Shown: positions 27,442 to 37,943 of the stretch, piece by piece
Layout of the letters: every line of letters starts with the position of its first letter
Numbering within the stretch: position 1 is the first letter of the stretch
Assembly (NCBI RefSeq): GCF_019923745.1
Contig: NZ_JAANOG010000002.1
Coordinates: forward strand, 186,001 to 250,000
Direction: 5' to 3'
Origin: Aquirufa aurantiipilula
GTDB lineage: Bacteria; Bacteroidota; Bacteroidia; Cytophagales; Spirosomataceae
Length of the DNA: 64,000 nt
The notes under the pieces: generated by a model
Databases searched by the model: none
Seen by the model: the letters and a program-made list of their open reading frames with translations, nothing else
What the model was told of the DNA's origin: nothing
Made by a program: the position numbers and the translations under genes

Positions 27442-29925
27442 ATGGAAATGCGTCCAGGCTTATCTGATTCAGAAGTAGCACAGCGATTATCGCAATATGG
27501 ATTTAATGAGCTTCAAGGGGCAGATAAAAAAAACATTTGGGTCATTGTGCTGGAGGTAATCCGAGAGCCAATGTTTATCTTGTTGATTTTCAGTAGTTTG
27601 CTGTATATGCTTTTAGGGGATTATCGAGAAGGCTTAATGTTGTTGAGCTTTATCTTGGTCATCATTTTCATTACTTTCTACCAATATCAAAAGACAGAAA
27701 GGGCTTTGGAAAAACTGAAGAACCTTTCCTCGCCTAGGGCCAAGGTCATAAGGAACCAACAGCTTATTCGAATTCCCGGAAGGGAAGTCGTGCCTGGTGA
27801 TATTTTATCCTTATCTGAAGGAGACCGCGTTCCTGCAGATGCTCGTTTGTTGGAAATCAACAATTTGATGGTTGATGAATCCATGCTCACGGGTGAATCC
27901 ATCGCTGTGCAGAAAATGCTGAATACTACTGGAGATATTGGGAATATATTTAGTGGAACGATGGTTGTCCAGGGACGAGCTTTGGCTGAAGTTACTGAAA
28001 CGGGTCAATACACTCAATTGGGGAAAATTGGAGCTAGTTTAAGTAGTCTAAATTCTAGTGAAACGCGGCTTCAAGTTGAAATGAAGAAATTGATTCGTTC
28101 CTTATTATGGATAGGAGTAAGTATCAGCTTAGCCGTTTTTTTAGCATTTTATCTTACCCGAGGAGGCTTAGTCAAGTCGATTCTCAATGCATTATCAACT
28201 TCCATTGCTATTTTACCCGAAGAGTTTCCCGTGGTTTTTACGGTATTTTTAGCCATTGGTGCTTGGCGATTATCCAAAATACAGGTATTAACACGAAATC
28301 CTTCTGCCATTGAAACCTTGGGTTCTACCACGGTTTTATGTAGTGATAAAACTGGGACTATTACTCAGAATAGGATGCAAATAATGCAACTTTTTGTTCA
28401 GGGGGATTTGGTGGATGAATCGGATTTTGAACAAGAAAAAATTAGGCTCTTGCCATTAATCCAAGCGGCAGAATTAGCTTCACATGCCTCTTCTCTGGAT
28501 CCCATGGAAATGGCGATTTTCCAAACCAGACAGAAATTGGAAGGAGAGGCCTCACAGATTTTTCCTTTGTTAAAAGAATATCCACTGAGTACCGATTTAT
28601 TAGCGATGACGCAAGTGTATCATCTAGCAAATGGAAATCAGCAGTGCTTTTCAAAAGGGGCACCTGAGGCAATTTTTGGACTATGTCAATTGAATTCCAA
28701 TGAACGGGCTAAACTGGATGAAGTATTAGAAAATATGGCTTCCAAAGCACTTCGAGTAATAGCCGTTGCTAAAACAGATGAATGGAAGGGAGAATTGCCA
28801 GAGGAACAAAAAAATTTAACTTGTCATTTTTGGGGACTCATTGGTTTGCAAGATCCAATTCGTCCGGAGGTTCCATCAGCGATTCAAGAATGTTTTGATG
28901 CAGGGATTCAAGTAAAAATGATTACCGGAGATTACCCCAAAACAGCCAGTGCGATTGCCCAGCAGATAGGACTTAGTCATGCTAAGGAAGTGCTTTCCGG
29001 GGAAGAATTGCTTCAAATGAGTGATGAGGAGCTGAAACGTTGTATCGGGGATTATACGGTATTTGCTCGGATTAAGCCAGAGCAGAAATTACGTATCGTC
29101 AATGCATTGAAGCAAAACCATGAAGTAGTTGCCATGACTGGCGATGGTGTCAACGATGCCCCAGCCTTAAAAGCAGCTCATATAGGGATAGCCATGGGAA
29201 ATAAAGGGACAGATGTTGCGAGAGAAGCTTCCTCGCTTGTATTATTGGATGACAATTTTGCCTCCATTGTAGCGGCCATACGTTCGGGCAGAAGGATTTT
29301 TGATAACCTTCAAAAGGCCATGTCTTACATCATTTCCATCCATATTCCCATTATTGGATTAACCTTGCTACCGGCAATGTTTGAATTCATGCCCTTACTT
29401 TTGTTACCCTTACACATTGTGTTTTTGGAAATGATAATTGATCCTATCTGTTCCGTGGCATTTGAATCAGAAGTGGAAGAAAGAGCCATAATGTCTCGTC
29501 CACCCCGTGATGCACAAGCTACTTTTTTTGGCATAAATTTATTGTTTAGGTCCATTGCAAGAGGATTATTGTTGTTGATTATGGTCTTGCTTGTTTTCTG
29601 GTTTTCTTGGAAGGAGGGGCATAGCGATAATGAAATTAGAGCCATAAGTTTTTCAGCTCTGATTATAGGAAATATCTTTTTTATCTATTCTAGTTTATCT
29701 AATACTCGCAGTTTTCTCCATGTCTTTGTGGAACGAAACATCATGGCTCTTTTTGTGTCCATAACAGCTATTGTTGTCTTATTGCTGATTGTTTACGTTC
29801 CATATCTCCAAGTTTTATTCAGCTTTGAGTTTCCAGGTTTTGCCCATTTTAAATTAGTACTCTTAGCTTCTTGCAGCCTTTTGGCCATTTTAGAGGTGGT
29901 GAAATGGGGGAAGGGTAAATTGTGA
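27442..29925 (+). CDS. Cation-transporting P-type ATPase (P2-like, unusual M4/M6 motifs)
   Basis: An 827-residue inner-membrane pump. Seen are an N-terminal cation-ATPase domain (LSDSEVAQRLSQYGFNEL), actuator motif TGES at 150-153, phosphorylation motif DKTGT with Asp302, nucleotide-domain KGAPEAIF, hinge TGDGVNDAPALK and about ten membrane helices. M4 reads PEEFP (259-263) instead of the PEGLP/PEGLT of Ca pumps. M6 reads FLEMIIDP where Ca pumps have NLVTD. The transported ion therefore cannot be assigned by simple analogy. It belongs to the calcium/proton-type branch by overall layout. Monocistronic, with a heptad array at its stop. Confidence 0.9.
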   Translation: MEMRPGLSDSEVAQRLSQYGFNELQGADKKNIWVIVLEVIREPMFILLIFSSLLYMLLGDYREGLMLLSFILVIIFITFYQYQKTERALEKLKNLSSPRAKVIRNQQLIRIPGREVVPGDILSLSEGDRVPADARLLEINNLMVDESMLTGESIAVQKMLNTTGDIGNIFSGTMVVQGRALAEVTETGQYTQLGKIGASLSSLNSSETRLQVEMKKLIRSLLWIGVSISLAVFLAFYLTRGGLVKSILNALSTSIAILPEEFPVVFTVFLAIGAWRLSKIQVLTRNPSAIETLGSTTVLCSDKTGTITQNRMQIMQLFVQGDLVDESDFEQEKIRLLPLIQAAELASHASSLDPMEMAIFQTRQKLEGEASQIFPLLKEYPLSTDLLAMTQVYHLANGNQQCFSKGAPEAIFGLCQLNSNERAKLDEVLENMASKALRVIAVAKTDEWKGELPEEQKNLTCHFWGLIGLQDPIRPEVPSAIQECFDAGIQVKMITGDYPKTASAIAQQIGLSHAKEVLSGEELLQMSDEELKRCIGDYTVFARIKPEQKLRIVNALKQNHEVVAMTGDGVNDAPALKAAHIGIAMGNKGTDVAREASSLVLLDDNFASIVAAIRSGRRIFDNLQKAMSYIISIHIPIIGLTLLPAMFEFMPLLLLPLHIVFLEMIIDPICSVAFESEVEERAIMSRPPRDAQATFFGINLLFRSIARGLLLLIMVLLVFWFSWKEGHSDNEIRAISFSALIIGNIFFIYSSLSNTRSFLHVFVERNIMALFVSITAIVVLLLIVYVPYLQVLFSFEFPGFAHFKLVLLASCSLLAILEVVKWGKGKL

Positions 29926-29946
29926 ATTATAAATTGTAAATTATGG
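29922..29946. repeat. Heptanucleotide array D
   Basis: Beginning at the stop codon of the P-type ATPase gene, the plus strand reads TGTGAAT, TATAAAT, TGTAAAT, TATGGAT in 7-base steps. This is the same orientation relative to the upstream gene as array B1. It faces a diverged array at 30118-30163 across the gap. Confidence 0.6.
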
Positions 29947-30094
29947 ATGTCAGGTTTTGAATTTCAGTTGATACATGAATTGCTTGTTGGTTGAGTGTTA
30001 CATGTTTAGAGCTTACTAAATGTTTGGTAGAGCAAATGGATTCCTCGTTTGATATTATGTTGCCAAACCGAATTCTTTAGTTTTATTTACTTAA

Positions 30095-30117
30095 CTTAAA
30101 TTAAATTAAATTAAATT
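30095..30117. repeat. TTAAA pentanucleotide run
   Basis: Four consecutive TTAAA/TAAAT units in the leader upstream of the multicopper oxidase gene, next to a heptad-like stretch. A low-complexity leader with no other signal seen. Confidence 0.6.
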
Positions 30118-30163
30118 CTCAGTAACTTATACCTAAAAACTAACATTAACTGCTAATAACTGA
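30118..30163. repeat. Diverged heptad-like array before the multicopper oxidase gene
   Basis: Repeated CTAA/AACT words (ACTTATACCTAAAAACTAAC and AATAACTG) recur at about seven-base intervals up to the ATG at 30166. It resembles the AATAACT variant at 14629-14659 and faces array D. The register is less clean than in the other arrays. Confidence 0.4.
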
Positions 30164-30165
30164 AT

Positions 30166-31638
30166 ATGAAACATTCATTCTCTTTGCTGGGTCTTGCGCT
30201 ATTATTGGGTGCTTGTACCAAAGAAATCGCAACTACTCCGAGCACAAGTACCACAACAAGCCCTAATACCACCAGTACTAGCTACAATGATCTTTGGATT
30301 CCACCTACTTTAACAGGAACGACCTTTAATTTAAGTTTGGATAAATCAACTAAGCAGTTTTTTTCGGGAAGTGTGACAAATACCTATGGGTATAATGGGG
30401 CTAATTTTTGGGGTCCAACCTTGATCATGAACAAAGGAGATCAAGTTCAAATTAATGTGAAAAATAATTTAAGTGAAACCACCACCAGTCATTGGCATGG
30501 ATTTCATATTCCAGCTGAAATGGATGGAGGCCCTCACCAAGAGGTATTAGCAGGTACCACATGGAGTCCCAATTTTAAGGTCATGAATAATGCGGCTACT
30601 TATTGGTATCATCCTCATTTACATGAATTGACAGCAAAACAACTTTCCTTGGGCGCAGGAGGATTAATTATTATCAAAGATCCAGAGGAAGCAGCCTTGG
30701 CGCTTCCAAGAACTTATGGGGTAGATGATATTCCCCTTGTTTTGACGAGTAGGAAATTTACCAGTACCAATGTCATTGATTATTCTACAGCCTATGGAGA
30801 TTATTTATTGACCAATGGGACACTCAATGCCCAAATGAATCTTCCTAAACAAATGGTTCGTTTACGTATTTTAAATGCCGAAATAGAAAGAGGCTATAAC
30901 TTAGGTTTTTCTGATAATAGAACTTTTTACATCATTGCCAATGATGGGGGCCTATTGGAAACCCCTGTCCCAGTAACAAGAGTGAAATTGGTAGTGGGAG
31001 AACGCATCGAAATTTTATTGGATTTGAGTAAAGATGCAGCGGGTAGTTCACTGGATTTTAAAGCGTATAATTCCAATTTGCCAGCAGGTTTTGGAGGAAG
31101 TGAGCCCGCTCAAAGTGGACAATTTGGTAGTCTGCTCAACAATAAAGATTTTAACCTCTTGCGTATCAATGTAGCGGCTGCAAGCAGTAATCCAATAACA
31201 GCGGTCCCAAGCAGTTTGGTGAAACAAACTACATTGTCAGCTTCTGAAGTTACGAATAGTCGGATATTGATGGTGACAGGTGGTCAACCGAATGGACCCG
31301 CCTTTTCATTCAATAATGTAACATATGATCATCAAACCATTAACCAGACCATTAAGCTTAATGCGGTAGAGAAATGGACTATCATGAACAACAATATTTT
31401 TGGTCATTCATTTCATATCCATGATGTGCAATTTAAAATTATCTCTAGAAGTTCGGGAACCGTAGGGATTCATGAGAGTGGATGGAAAGATACCGTCTAT
31501 TTACCCGTGGGAGAATCTGTAACTTTCCTGGCTAAATTTGACGATTTCACCTCGACTAAACATCCATTCATGTACCATTGTCATTTTGCAAACCATGAAG
31601 ATGCAGGCATGATGGGGCAGTTTTTGGTTATACCTTAA
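30166..31638 (+). CDS. Multicopper oxidase lipoprotein (CueO/bilirubin-oxidase-like)
   Basis: A 490-residue lipoprotein. The lipobox LGAC has Cys17, followed by a Ser/Thr-rich linker (about 20-40). Three cupredoxin domains carry the copper ligands: HWHGFH (109-114), WYHPHLH (147-153), HSFHIHD (about residue 420) and H471-C472-H473 with H477 and Met482 as the likely axial type-1 ligand. All four copper motifs are intact. A Met axial ligand fits a copper-efflux/cuprous-oxidase or phenol-oxidase role on the cell surface. The substrate is not determined. No copper-efflux genes are adjacent. Monocistronic, flanked by repeat arrays on both sides. Confidence 0.92.
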   Translation: MKHSFSLLGLALLLGACTKEIATTPSTSTTTSPNTTSTSYNDLWIPPTLTGTTFNLSLDKSTKQFFSGSVTNTYGYNGANFWGPTLIMNKGDQVQINVKNNLSETTTSHWHGFHIPAEMDGGPHQEVLAGTTWSPNFKVMNNAATYWYHPHLHELTAKQLSLGAGGLIIIKDPEEAALALPRTYGVDDIPLVLTSRKFTSTNVIDYSTAYGDYLLTNGTLNAQMNLPKQMVRLRILNAEIERGYNLGFSDNRTFYIIANDGGLLETPVPVTRVKLVVGERIEILLDLSKDAAGSSLDFKAYNSNLPAGFGGSEPAQSGQFGSLLNNKDFNLLRINVAAASSNPITAVPSSLVKQTTLSASEVTNSRILMVTGGQPNGPAFSFNNVTYDHQTINQTIKLNAVEKWTIMNNNIFGHSFHIHDVQFKIISRSSGTVGIHESGWKDTVYLPVGESVTFLAKFDDFTSTKHPFMYHCHFANHEDAGMMGQFLVIP

Positions 31639-31640
31639 TT

Positions 31641-31698
31641 GAATTCTACATGATAGATTATAAATTATAAATGGTGAATTGTGAATGGTAAATAGATA
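31641..31698. repeat. Heptanucleotide array E
   Basis: Just after the multicopper oxidase stop, plus-strand units read AATTATA, AATGGTG, AATTGTG, AATGGTA, AATAGAT in 7-base steps. It forms an imperfect inverted pair with array F at 31736-31781, across a 37-base spacer. Confidence 0.75.
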
Positions 31699-31735
31699 GA
31701 GAAGTTTTGGTATTTTCAATCAGAAAATCTCATCT

Positions 31736-31781
31736 CATTCACAATCCACCATTTACAATTCATCATTCATAAATTGTAATT
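31736..31781. repeat. Heptanucleotide array F
   Basis: Units ATTCACA, ATCCACC, ATTTACA, ATTCATC, ATTCATA run up to the stop codon of the minus-strand kbl gene. On the sense strand of kbl the array starts right after the stop, in the same orientation as array E after the oxidase. Confidence 0.75.
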
Positions 31782-32969
31782 TTAAATTACTTTCAGCTCT
31801 TTCCCCACCTTGGTAAATGCGGCAATTGCTTTGTCTAGGTGAGATTTATCATGGGCCGCGGATAGCTGAACACGAATTCTAGCTTTTCCTTGGGCTACTA
31901 CAGGATAGAAGAAACCAACGACATAAATACCTTCTTCCAACATGCGCGCGGCAAAGGTCTGAGCGACTTTGGCATCGTATAACATCACCGGAACGATGGG
32001 GTGGAAGCCGGGTTTGATATCAAATCCGGCAGCCGTCATTTTTTCGCGGAAGTAAGCCGTGTTTTCTGCTAATTTGTCGCGCAGTGCTGTTGATTCAGTC
32101 AATAATTCTAAGACCTCAATAGAAGCTGCCGTAATAGCTGGGGCCAAGGTATTGGAAAATAAATAGGGTCTTGAACGCTGACGCAATAATTCAATAATCT
32201 CTTTTCTACCAGAAGTAAATCCTCCAGAAGCACCACCCAAAGCCTTTCCTAAGGTACCTGTAATGATATCAATGCGGCCCATTACATTAAAATGTTCATG
32301 CGTTCCTCTGCCTGTTTTACCAATAAATCCGCTGGCATGGCACTCGTCTATCATAACTAAAGCATGGTACTTATCAGCTAAATCACAAATTTTATCCAAG
32401 GGTGCCACAGATCCATCCATGGAAAAAGCGCCATCACTCACAATGATACGATGACGACATCCTTGTGTTGCGATCAATTGTTTTTCCAAATCTTCCATGT
32501 CAATATTCTTATAGCGAAAGCGCTGAGCTTTGCACAAACGTACCCCATCAATGATGGATGCATGGTTCAGTTCATCCGAAATAATAGCGTCTTCCGCAGA
32601 AAATAAAGGTTCGAAAACCCCACCGTTGGCATCAAAAGCTGCCGCATATAAAATGGTATCTTCCGTTCCTAAAAATTCAGAAATTTTCTGTTCCAATGTT
32701 TTGTGAATATCCTGAGTTCCGCAGATAAAACGGACTGATGATAAGCCAAATCCATGAGAATCAATACCTTTTTTAGCGGCTTCAATGACCCGAGGATGGG
32801 AGGATAAACCCAAATAATTATTAGCGCAAAAATTGATTACTTCTTGTCCTGTATTTAATTGTATATCAGCTCCTTGTGGGCTAGTAATGATGCGTTCTTG
32901 TTTGAATAATCCAGCGTCCTTGATGGATTGTATTTCTTCTTGTAGAGGTTTTTGTAAGGTTTGATACAT
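31782..32969 (-). CDS. kbl: Glycine C-acetyltransferase (2-amino-3-ketobutyrate CoA ligase)
   Basis: A 395-residue PLP enzyme of the alpha-oxoamine synthase family. It cleaves 2-amino-3-ketobutyrate with CoA to glycine and acetyl-CoA. Seen are [15 protein letters not shown] near residue 46, [12 protein letters not shown] near 136, [19 protein letters not shown] near 208 and the PLP-lysine motif [14 protein letters not shown] near 240. The length equals that of E. coli Kbl. It lies 13 bases downstream of the threonine dehydrogenase gene, giving the complete two-step threonine-to-glycine pathway and ruling out a biotin or heme synthase role. Confidence 0.95.
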   Translation of the reverse strand: MYQTLQKPLQEEIQSIKDAGLFKQERIITSPQGADIQLNTGQEVINFCANNYLGLSSHPRVIEAAKKGIDSHGFGLSSVRFICGTQDIHKTLEQKISEFLGTEDTILYAAAFDANGGVFEPLFSAEDAIISDELNHASIIDGVRLCKAQRFRYKNIDMEDLEKQLIATQGCRHRIIVSDGAFSMDGSVAPLDKICDLADKYHALVMIDECHASGFIGKTGRGTHEHFNVMGRIDIITGTLGKALGGASGGFTSGRKEIIELLRQRSRPYLFSNTLAPAITAASIEVLELLTESTALRDKLAENTAYFREKMTAAGFDIKPGFHPIVPVMLYDAKVAQTFAARMLEEGIYVVGFFYPVVAQGKARIRVQLSAAHDKSHLDKAIAAFTKVGKELKVI

Positions 32970-32982
32970 AATCGTTGATGAA

Positions 32983-33927
32983 TTATTTTCTGAGGTTACT
33001 AATCATGTCTTGAGTCAATTTACTTAAATCAAATTCAGGTTTCCAACCCCAATCTTGGTGCGCACATTGATCATCTATGGAGGCTGGCCAAGAATCAGCT
33101 ATGGCTTGTCTTGGGTCATGAGATGCGTATTTTAAGTGGAAATGAGGAATGTGCTTTTTGATTTCATCAGCCAACATTTCAGGTGTAAAACTTAAACCAG
33201 CAAAATTATAACTGGATCGTATATGAATCTTATCAGCTGAGGCATCCATCAGTTCTATTGTTCCTCGAATGGCATCTTCCATATACATCATAGGCAACTC
33301 AGTTCCTTCAGACAAAAACGAGGAATATGAACCTTTTTTTAGCGCTTCGTGAAAGATATGAATGGCATAATCTGTTGTACCTCCACCAGGAGCTGCTTTC
33401 CATGAAATCAATCCTGGATAGCGGATACTGCGAACATCCAATTGGTACTTTTGATGGTAGTATTCACACCAGCGTTCTCCAGCTAATTTACTGATTCCAT
33501 ACACCGTGTTAGGGTCCATGGTGCAGAATTGAGGGGTTTGTTGCTTAGGAGAGTTTGGGCCAAAAACGGCAATGGAACTTGGCCAATATACTTTTGCTGT
33601 TTTATAAGCCAAAGAAAAGTCTAGGACATTCAATAAGCCGTTCATATTTAGATCCCAGGCCAATTTCGGGTTTTGTTCTCCCGTGGCGGAAAGTAAAGCG
33701 GCTAATAAATAGACTTGTGTTGGCTGGTATTTTTGATAAATATCCTTAAGCATGTCTTTGTCTAGGACATTGACAAATTCAAATGGGCCGGCATGTAAAG
33801 TTTCGTAATCAGGCCGACGGATATCGCAGGCCACGACATTGTCGTTATGGTAGGCTTTTCGTAAGGAATTGACAAGTTCAGTACCAATTTGACCATTGGA
33901 ACCCAGAACCAAAATTTTTTCTGGCAT
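32983..33927 (-). CDS. tdh: L-threonine 3-dehydrogenase, short-chain (epimerase-like) type
   Basis: A 314-residue NAD-dependent enzyme of the extended SDR family, unrelated to the zinc-dependent E. coli Tdh. It oxidises L-threonine to 2-amino-3-ketobutyrate, the substrate of the next gene. Features seen are the Rossmann motif [14 protein letters not shown] (about 6-19), [12 protein letters not shown] (about 76), the catalytic Tyr-Lys in [11 protein letters not shown] (about 142-152), [18 protein letters not shown] and [10 protein letters not shown]. These match short-chain threonine dehydrogenases described in Bacteroidota and animals. It is the first gene of the tdh-kbl operon. Confidence 0.92.
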   Translation of the reverse strand: MPEKILVLGSNGQIGTELVNSLRKAYHNDNVVACDIRRPDYETLHAGPFEFVNVLDKDMLKDIYQKYQPTQVYLLAALLSATGEQNPKLAWDLNMNGLLNVLDFSLAYKTAKVYWPSSIAVFGPNSPKQQTPQFCTMDPNTVYGISKLAGERWCEYYHQKYQLDVRSIRYPGLISWKAAPGGGTTDYAIHIFHEALKKGSYSSFLSEGTELPMMYMEDAIRGTIELMDASADKIHIRSSYNFAGLSFTPEMLADEIKKHIPHFHLKYASHDPRQAIADSWPASIDDQCAHQDWGWKPEFDLSKLTQDMISNLRK

Positions 33928-34037
33928 AAGCTTATTGATGAGTAGATAGGCAAAGGTAAAAAAAATGTAAGTCCAATGTCTGTTTCTTAGTGGAAATACC
34001 TGAAGTGCTGTATTCTTATTTTTGAATTTTCTGATTA

Positions 34038-34079
34038 ATGCACAAAAAAACCTCCCATTGTGGATGAAAGGTGTTTTTG
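34038..34079. terminator. Possible imperfect hairpin terminator
   Basis: A-tract plus ACCTCCCAT and ATGAAAGGTGTTTTT can pair imperfectly around TGTGG, with a T-rich right end. It lies between the 35-residue protein gene and the tdh gene, both on the minus strand. Its strength is uncertain. Confidence 0.4.
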
Positions 34080-34125
34080 TTTTTCAAAAGCAAGCAAGTG
34101 TAAATGAATTCTTGTTGCCTCAGCA

Positions 34126-34233
34126 TTAGTAATTTGACTTGTTTTTTTTCTCTTTTTTAGCTTCCTTTTTTTCCTTAGGAGTCTTGGTAGCTTCTTTTTT
34201 CTCAGTTTTTTTGGAATTCATTCCCTTAGCCAT
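34126..34233 (-). CDS. Small lysine-rich protein, 35 residues
   Basis: Reading the minus strand from the ATG at 34233 gives a 35-residue protein. It begins MAKGMNSKKTEKKEATK, continues with further Lys/Glu-rich heptad-like sequence and ends KSNY-stop. More than 40% of residues are Lys and the chain is probably a charged helix or disordered. From memory, short MAKG-type Lys/Glu-rich proteins recur in Bacteroidota genomes as hypothetical proteins. I cannot confirm this by search. Nucleic-acid or ribosome binding is a guess from charge. No good Shine-Dalgarno is visible, as is usual in this phylum. Confidence 0.65.
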   Translation of the reverse strand: MAKGMNSKKTEKKEATKTPKEKKEAKKEKKNKSNY

Positions 34234-34374
34234 GTTGTAAAAGGTTAGATGGGTTCATATTTCCTGCAAGGACGTAAAAATATGATGGAATGCCAAGGTT
34301 AAGGGGATTTGTTCCTATGTACTGTTCAGATTATTAGCTATTTTTAAGGAATTTCTAAACCTTAATCAAACTTC

Positions 34375-34893
34375 ATGTTACATGTCATTATTCTGTTCAC
34401 CTGGTTCTTTGGTGGACTTCATTCACCCTTTTTTGAGTATTCCCTTCACTCTGGCAAACCAAAAAAAGATTTTCAAGCAAATCTGCCAGCCCGTATAGTA
34501 AAGGGCGCTCAAGGACAATACCATCTTACTGCCGCGAAAGGTAAAGCGATAGGTCCTGATATTAAATTCATGCCTGAATTTCAGGCTTTTGGTTGGTTTA
34601 CTTCCAAAGACCGTGTAGAATGGGAAGTAGATATACAGAAGGCAGGAGATTATCAGGTAGATATTATTTATTCAGTGGATAATGCCGAAGCCGGCAAAGA
34701 ATTTATTTTGTCGAGCCCAACCTCTCAATTGATAGGAAAGGTGCTTCCAAGTGGTAGTTGGGAAACTTATCGAACTTTAAAAGGAGGGAAGATACATCTA
34801 GCGGCCGGACTTCAAAAAATCGAATTTAAATCAAAGACTCAATTTAAAGCAGGCGGGGCTATTTTGGATTTGCGCGAAATTGTATTGAGATAA
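34375..34893 (+). CDS. Orphan carbohydrate-binding-module-like secreted protein
   Basis: A 172-residue protein with a hydrophobic N-terminus (MLHVIILFTWFFGGLHS) that may be a signal peptide. The rest resembles a CBM6/35- or DUF5077-like beta-sandwich usually attached to sulfatases or glycosidases. It has GPDIKFMPEFQAFGWFTSKDRVEWEV, KAGDYQVDIIYSVD, SGSWETYRTLKGGKI and a closing GGAILDLREIVL. No catalytic domain is attached. It may bind glycans on its own or be a remnant of a larger enzyme. Monocistronic with its own terminator. Confidence 0.7.
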   Translation: MLHVIILFTWFFGGLHSPFFEYSLHSGKPKKDFQANLPARIVKGAQGQYHLTAAKGKAIGPDIKFMPEFQAFGWFTSKDRVEWEVDIQKAGDYQVDIIYSVDNAEAGKEFILSSPTSQLIGKVLPSGSWETYRTLKGGKIHLAAGLQKIEFKSKTQFKAGGAILDLREIVLR

Positions 34894-34907
34894 TTTGAAG
34901 GGGTAAA

Positions 34908-34938
34908 AAAAACAGGTAAGGGAATCTATGCCTGTTTT
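34908..34938 (+). terminator. Intrinsic terminator after the CBM-like gene
   Basis: AAAAACAGG / CCTGTTTTT pair around a 14-base loop, with A-tract and T-tract flanks. It follows the CBM-like gene by about 15 bases and faces the convergent aldo/keto reductase gene. Confidence 0.6.
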
Positions 34939-34972
34939 TGATACCTTAAGCTACCTTGGAATTAATTTACCT

Positions 34973-36878
<1,906 letters not shown>

Positions 36879-36889
36879 GGTCAAAACTT

Positions 36890-37705
36890 CTACAAAGTTT
36901 TAAATTTCTTGTGAAACTGATAAACCAGTGCAATGTTCCACACAAAATCATTTCCTGGGATAGTCGAATTGATTTTTTGATTTAAAATGGAGCTGATGCT
37001 GATGGGAGAATGGGTATTTGTTAAGCTCAAAGACATGGTAGCATATGTTCCAGCCTGATTATCCATGATTAAATAAAATAGTTGGGGATTGAGTCTCAAG
37101 TAGGTGTTTTTTACAATAGGAATGGCCGAAATACTGCTATTGATGGTCATGAAATGTGTATTGTTGGTAGCGCCCTCTGTCATTCCATGAGAATATAAGT
37201 AATATGCACCTACACTAATCTTTTTTGACAGAATCCAATTGGGGGCAAATTCACTAGCTAAATACTGATGCGGAGTTAATAATTCCTTGGAATTACCTAC
37301 TCGATCATAAGTCACATAATTTCTGAATGCCACCGAAGGGTGCATTCCCATCGTCAATCTGAATTTTGATGTCTGGATTGCTTTATAGCGAAACCAAAAT
37401 AAGAAGGACCAAGGTTTCCCTTCAAGAGAAAAACGCAGTTGAGGTTCAAATGCAAACTTTTCACTGCCTACAGAAAGATCAAAAATGGTGGCAGGTTTCC
37501 CCAAAGTGAAGGTCGGAATCACCGAAATTCCTGTTTGAGTTACTAAGGCACTGCCTGAGATATGGTATATTGTTTTGGAGCTATCTGCTGGACTTTCCTC
37601 TGATTTTGAAGGCGTCGAAACACATAAAATGCTTAGCGCCATCAAGCCAATGATGGCCGACTTGACAGAAATATAGGATAAAGTAAAAAGATTCATATCA
37701 AACAT
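36890..37705 (-). CDS. Hypothetical outer-membrane beta-barrel-type protein
   Basis: About 271 residues from the ATG at 37705; a second ATG at 37696 is equally possible. A hydrophobic signal is followed by alternating strands rich in aromatic residues (FEPQLRFSLEGKPWSFLFWFRYKAI, LRLNPQLFYLIMD, VWNIALVYQFHKKF), as in small outer-membrane barrels. No family name is recognised. It is the first gene of the operon with the AraC regulator (11 bases to its start codon) and the aldo/keto reductase. Confidence 0.65.
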   Translation of the reverse strand: MFDMNLFTLSYISVKSAIIGLMALSILCVSTPSKSEESPADSSKTIYHISGSALVTQTGISVIPTFTLGKPATIFDLSVGSEKFAFEPQLRFSLEGKPWSFLFWFRYKAIQTSKFRLTMGMHPSVAFRNYVTYDRVGNSKELLTPHQYLASEFAPNWILSKKISVGAYYLYSHGMTEGATNNTHFMTINSSISAIPIVKNTYLRLNPQLFYLIMDNQAGTYATMSLSLTNTHSPISISSILNQKINSTIPGNDFVWNIALVYQFHKKFKTL

Positions 37706-37943
37706 GGATTTGTTTTTCAAATGCAAATTTCCTTTAATTTTTGCAATTAAACTCTATATAAATCAAATCGAAAATTATAAAAATCAAACAATTTTTCTGA
37801 CGGATAATTGGGGTCTAGTCCATGGATGTATTTCATTTTTATTTCCATGTGGGTAAATTTGAATTTTTCTTACTTTTACTAAATCTTACAAATGGAAGAA
37901 AGACTGTTTAGTTTTATCCATCAAAACCTAGTTACAAGCAACC

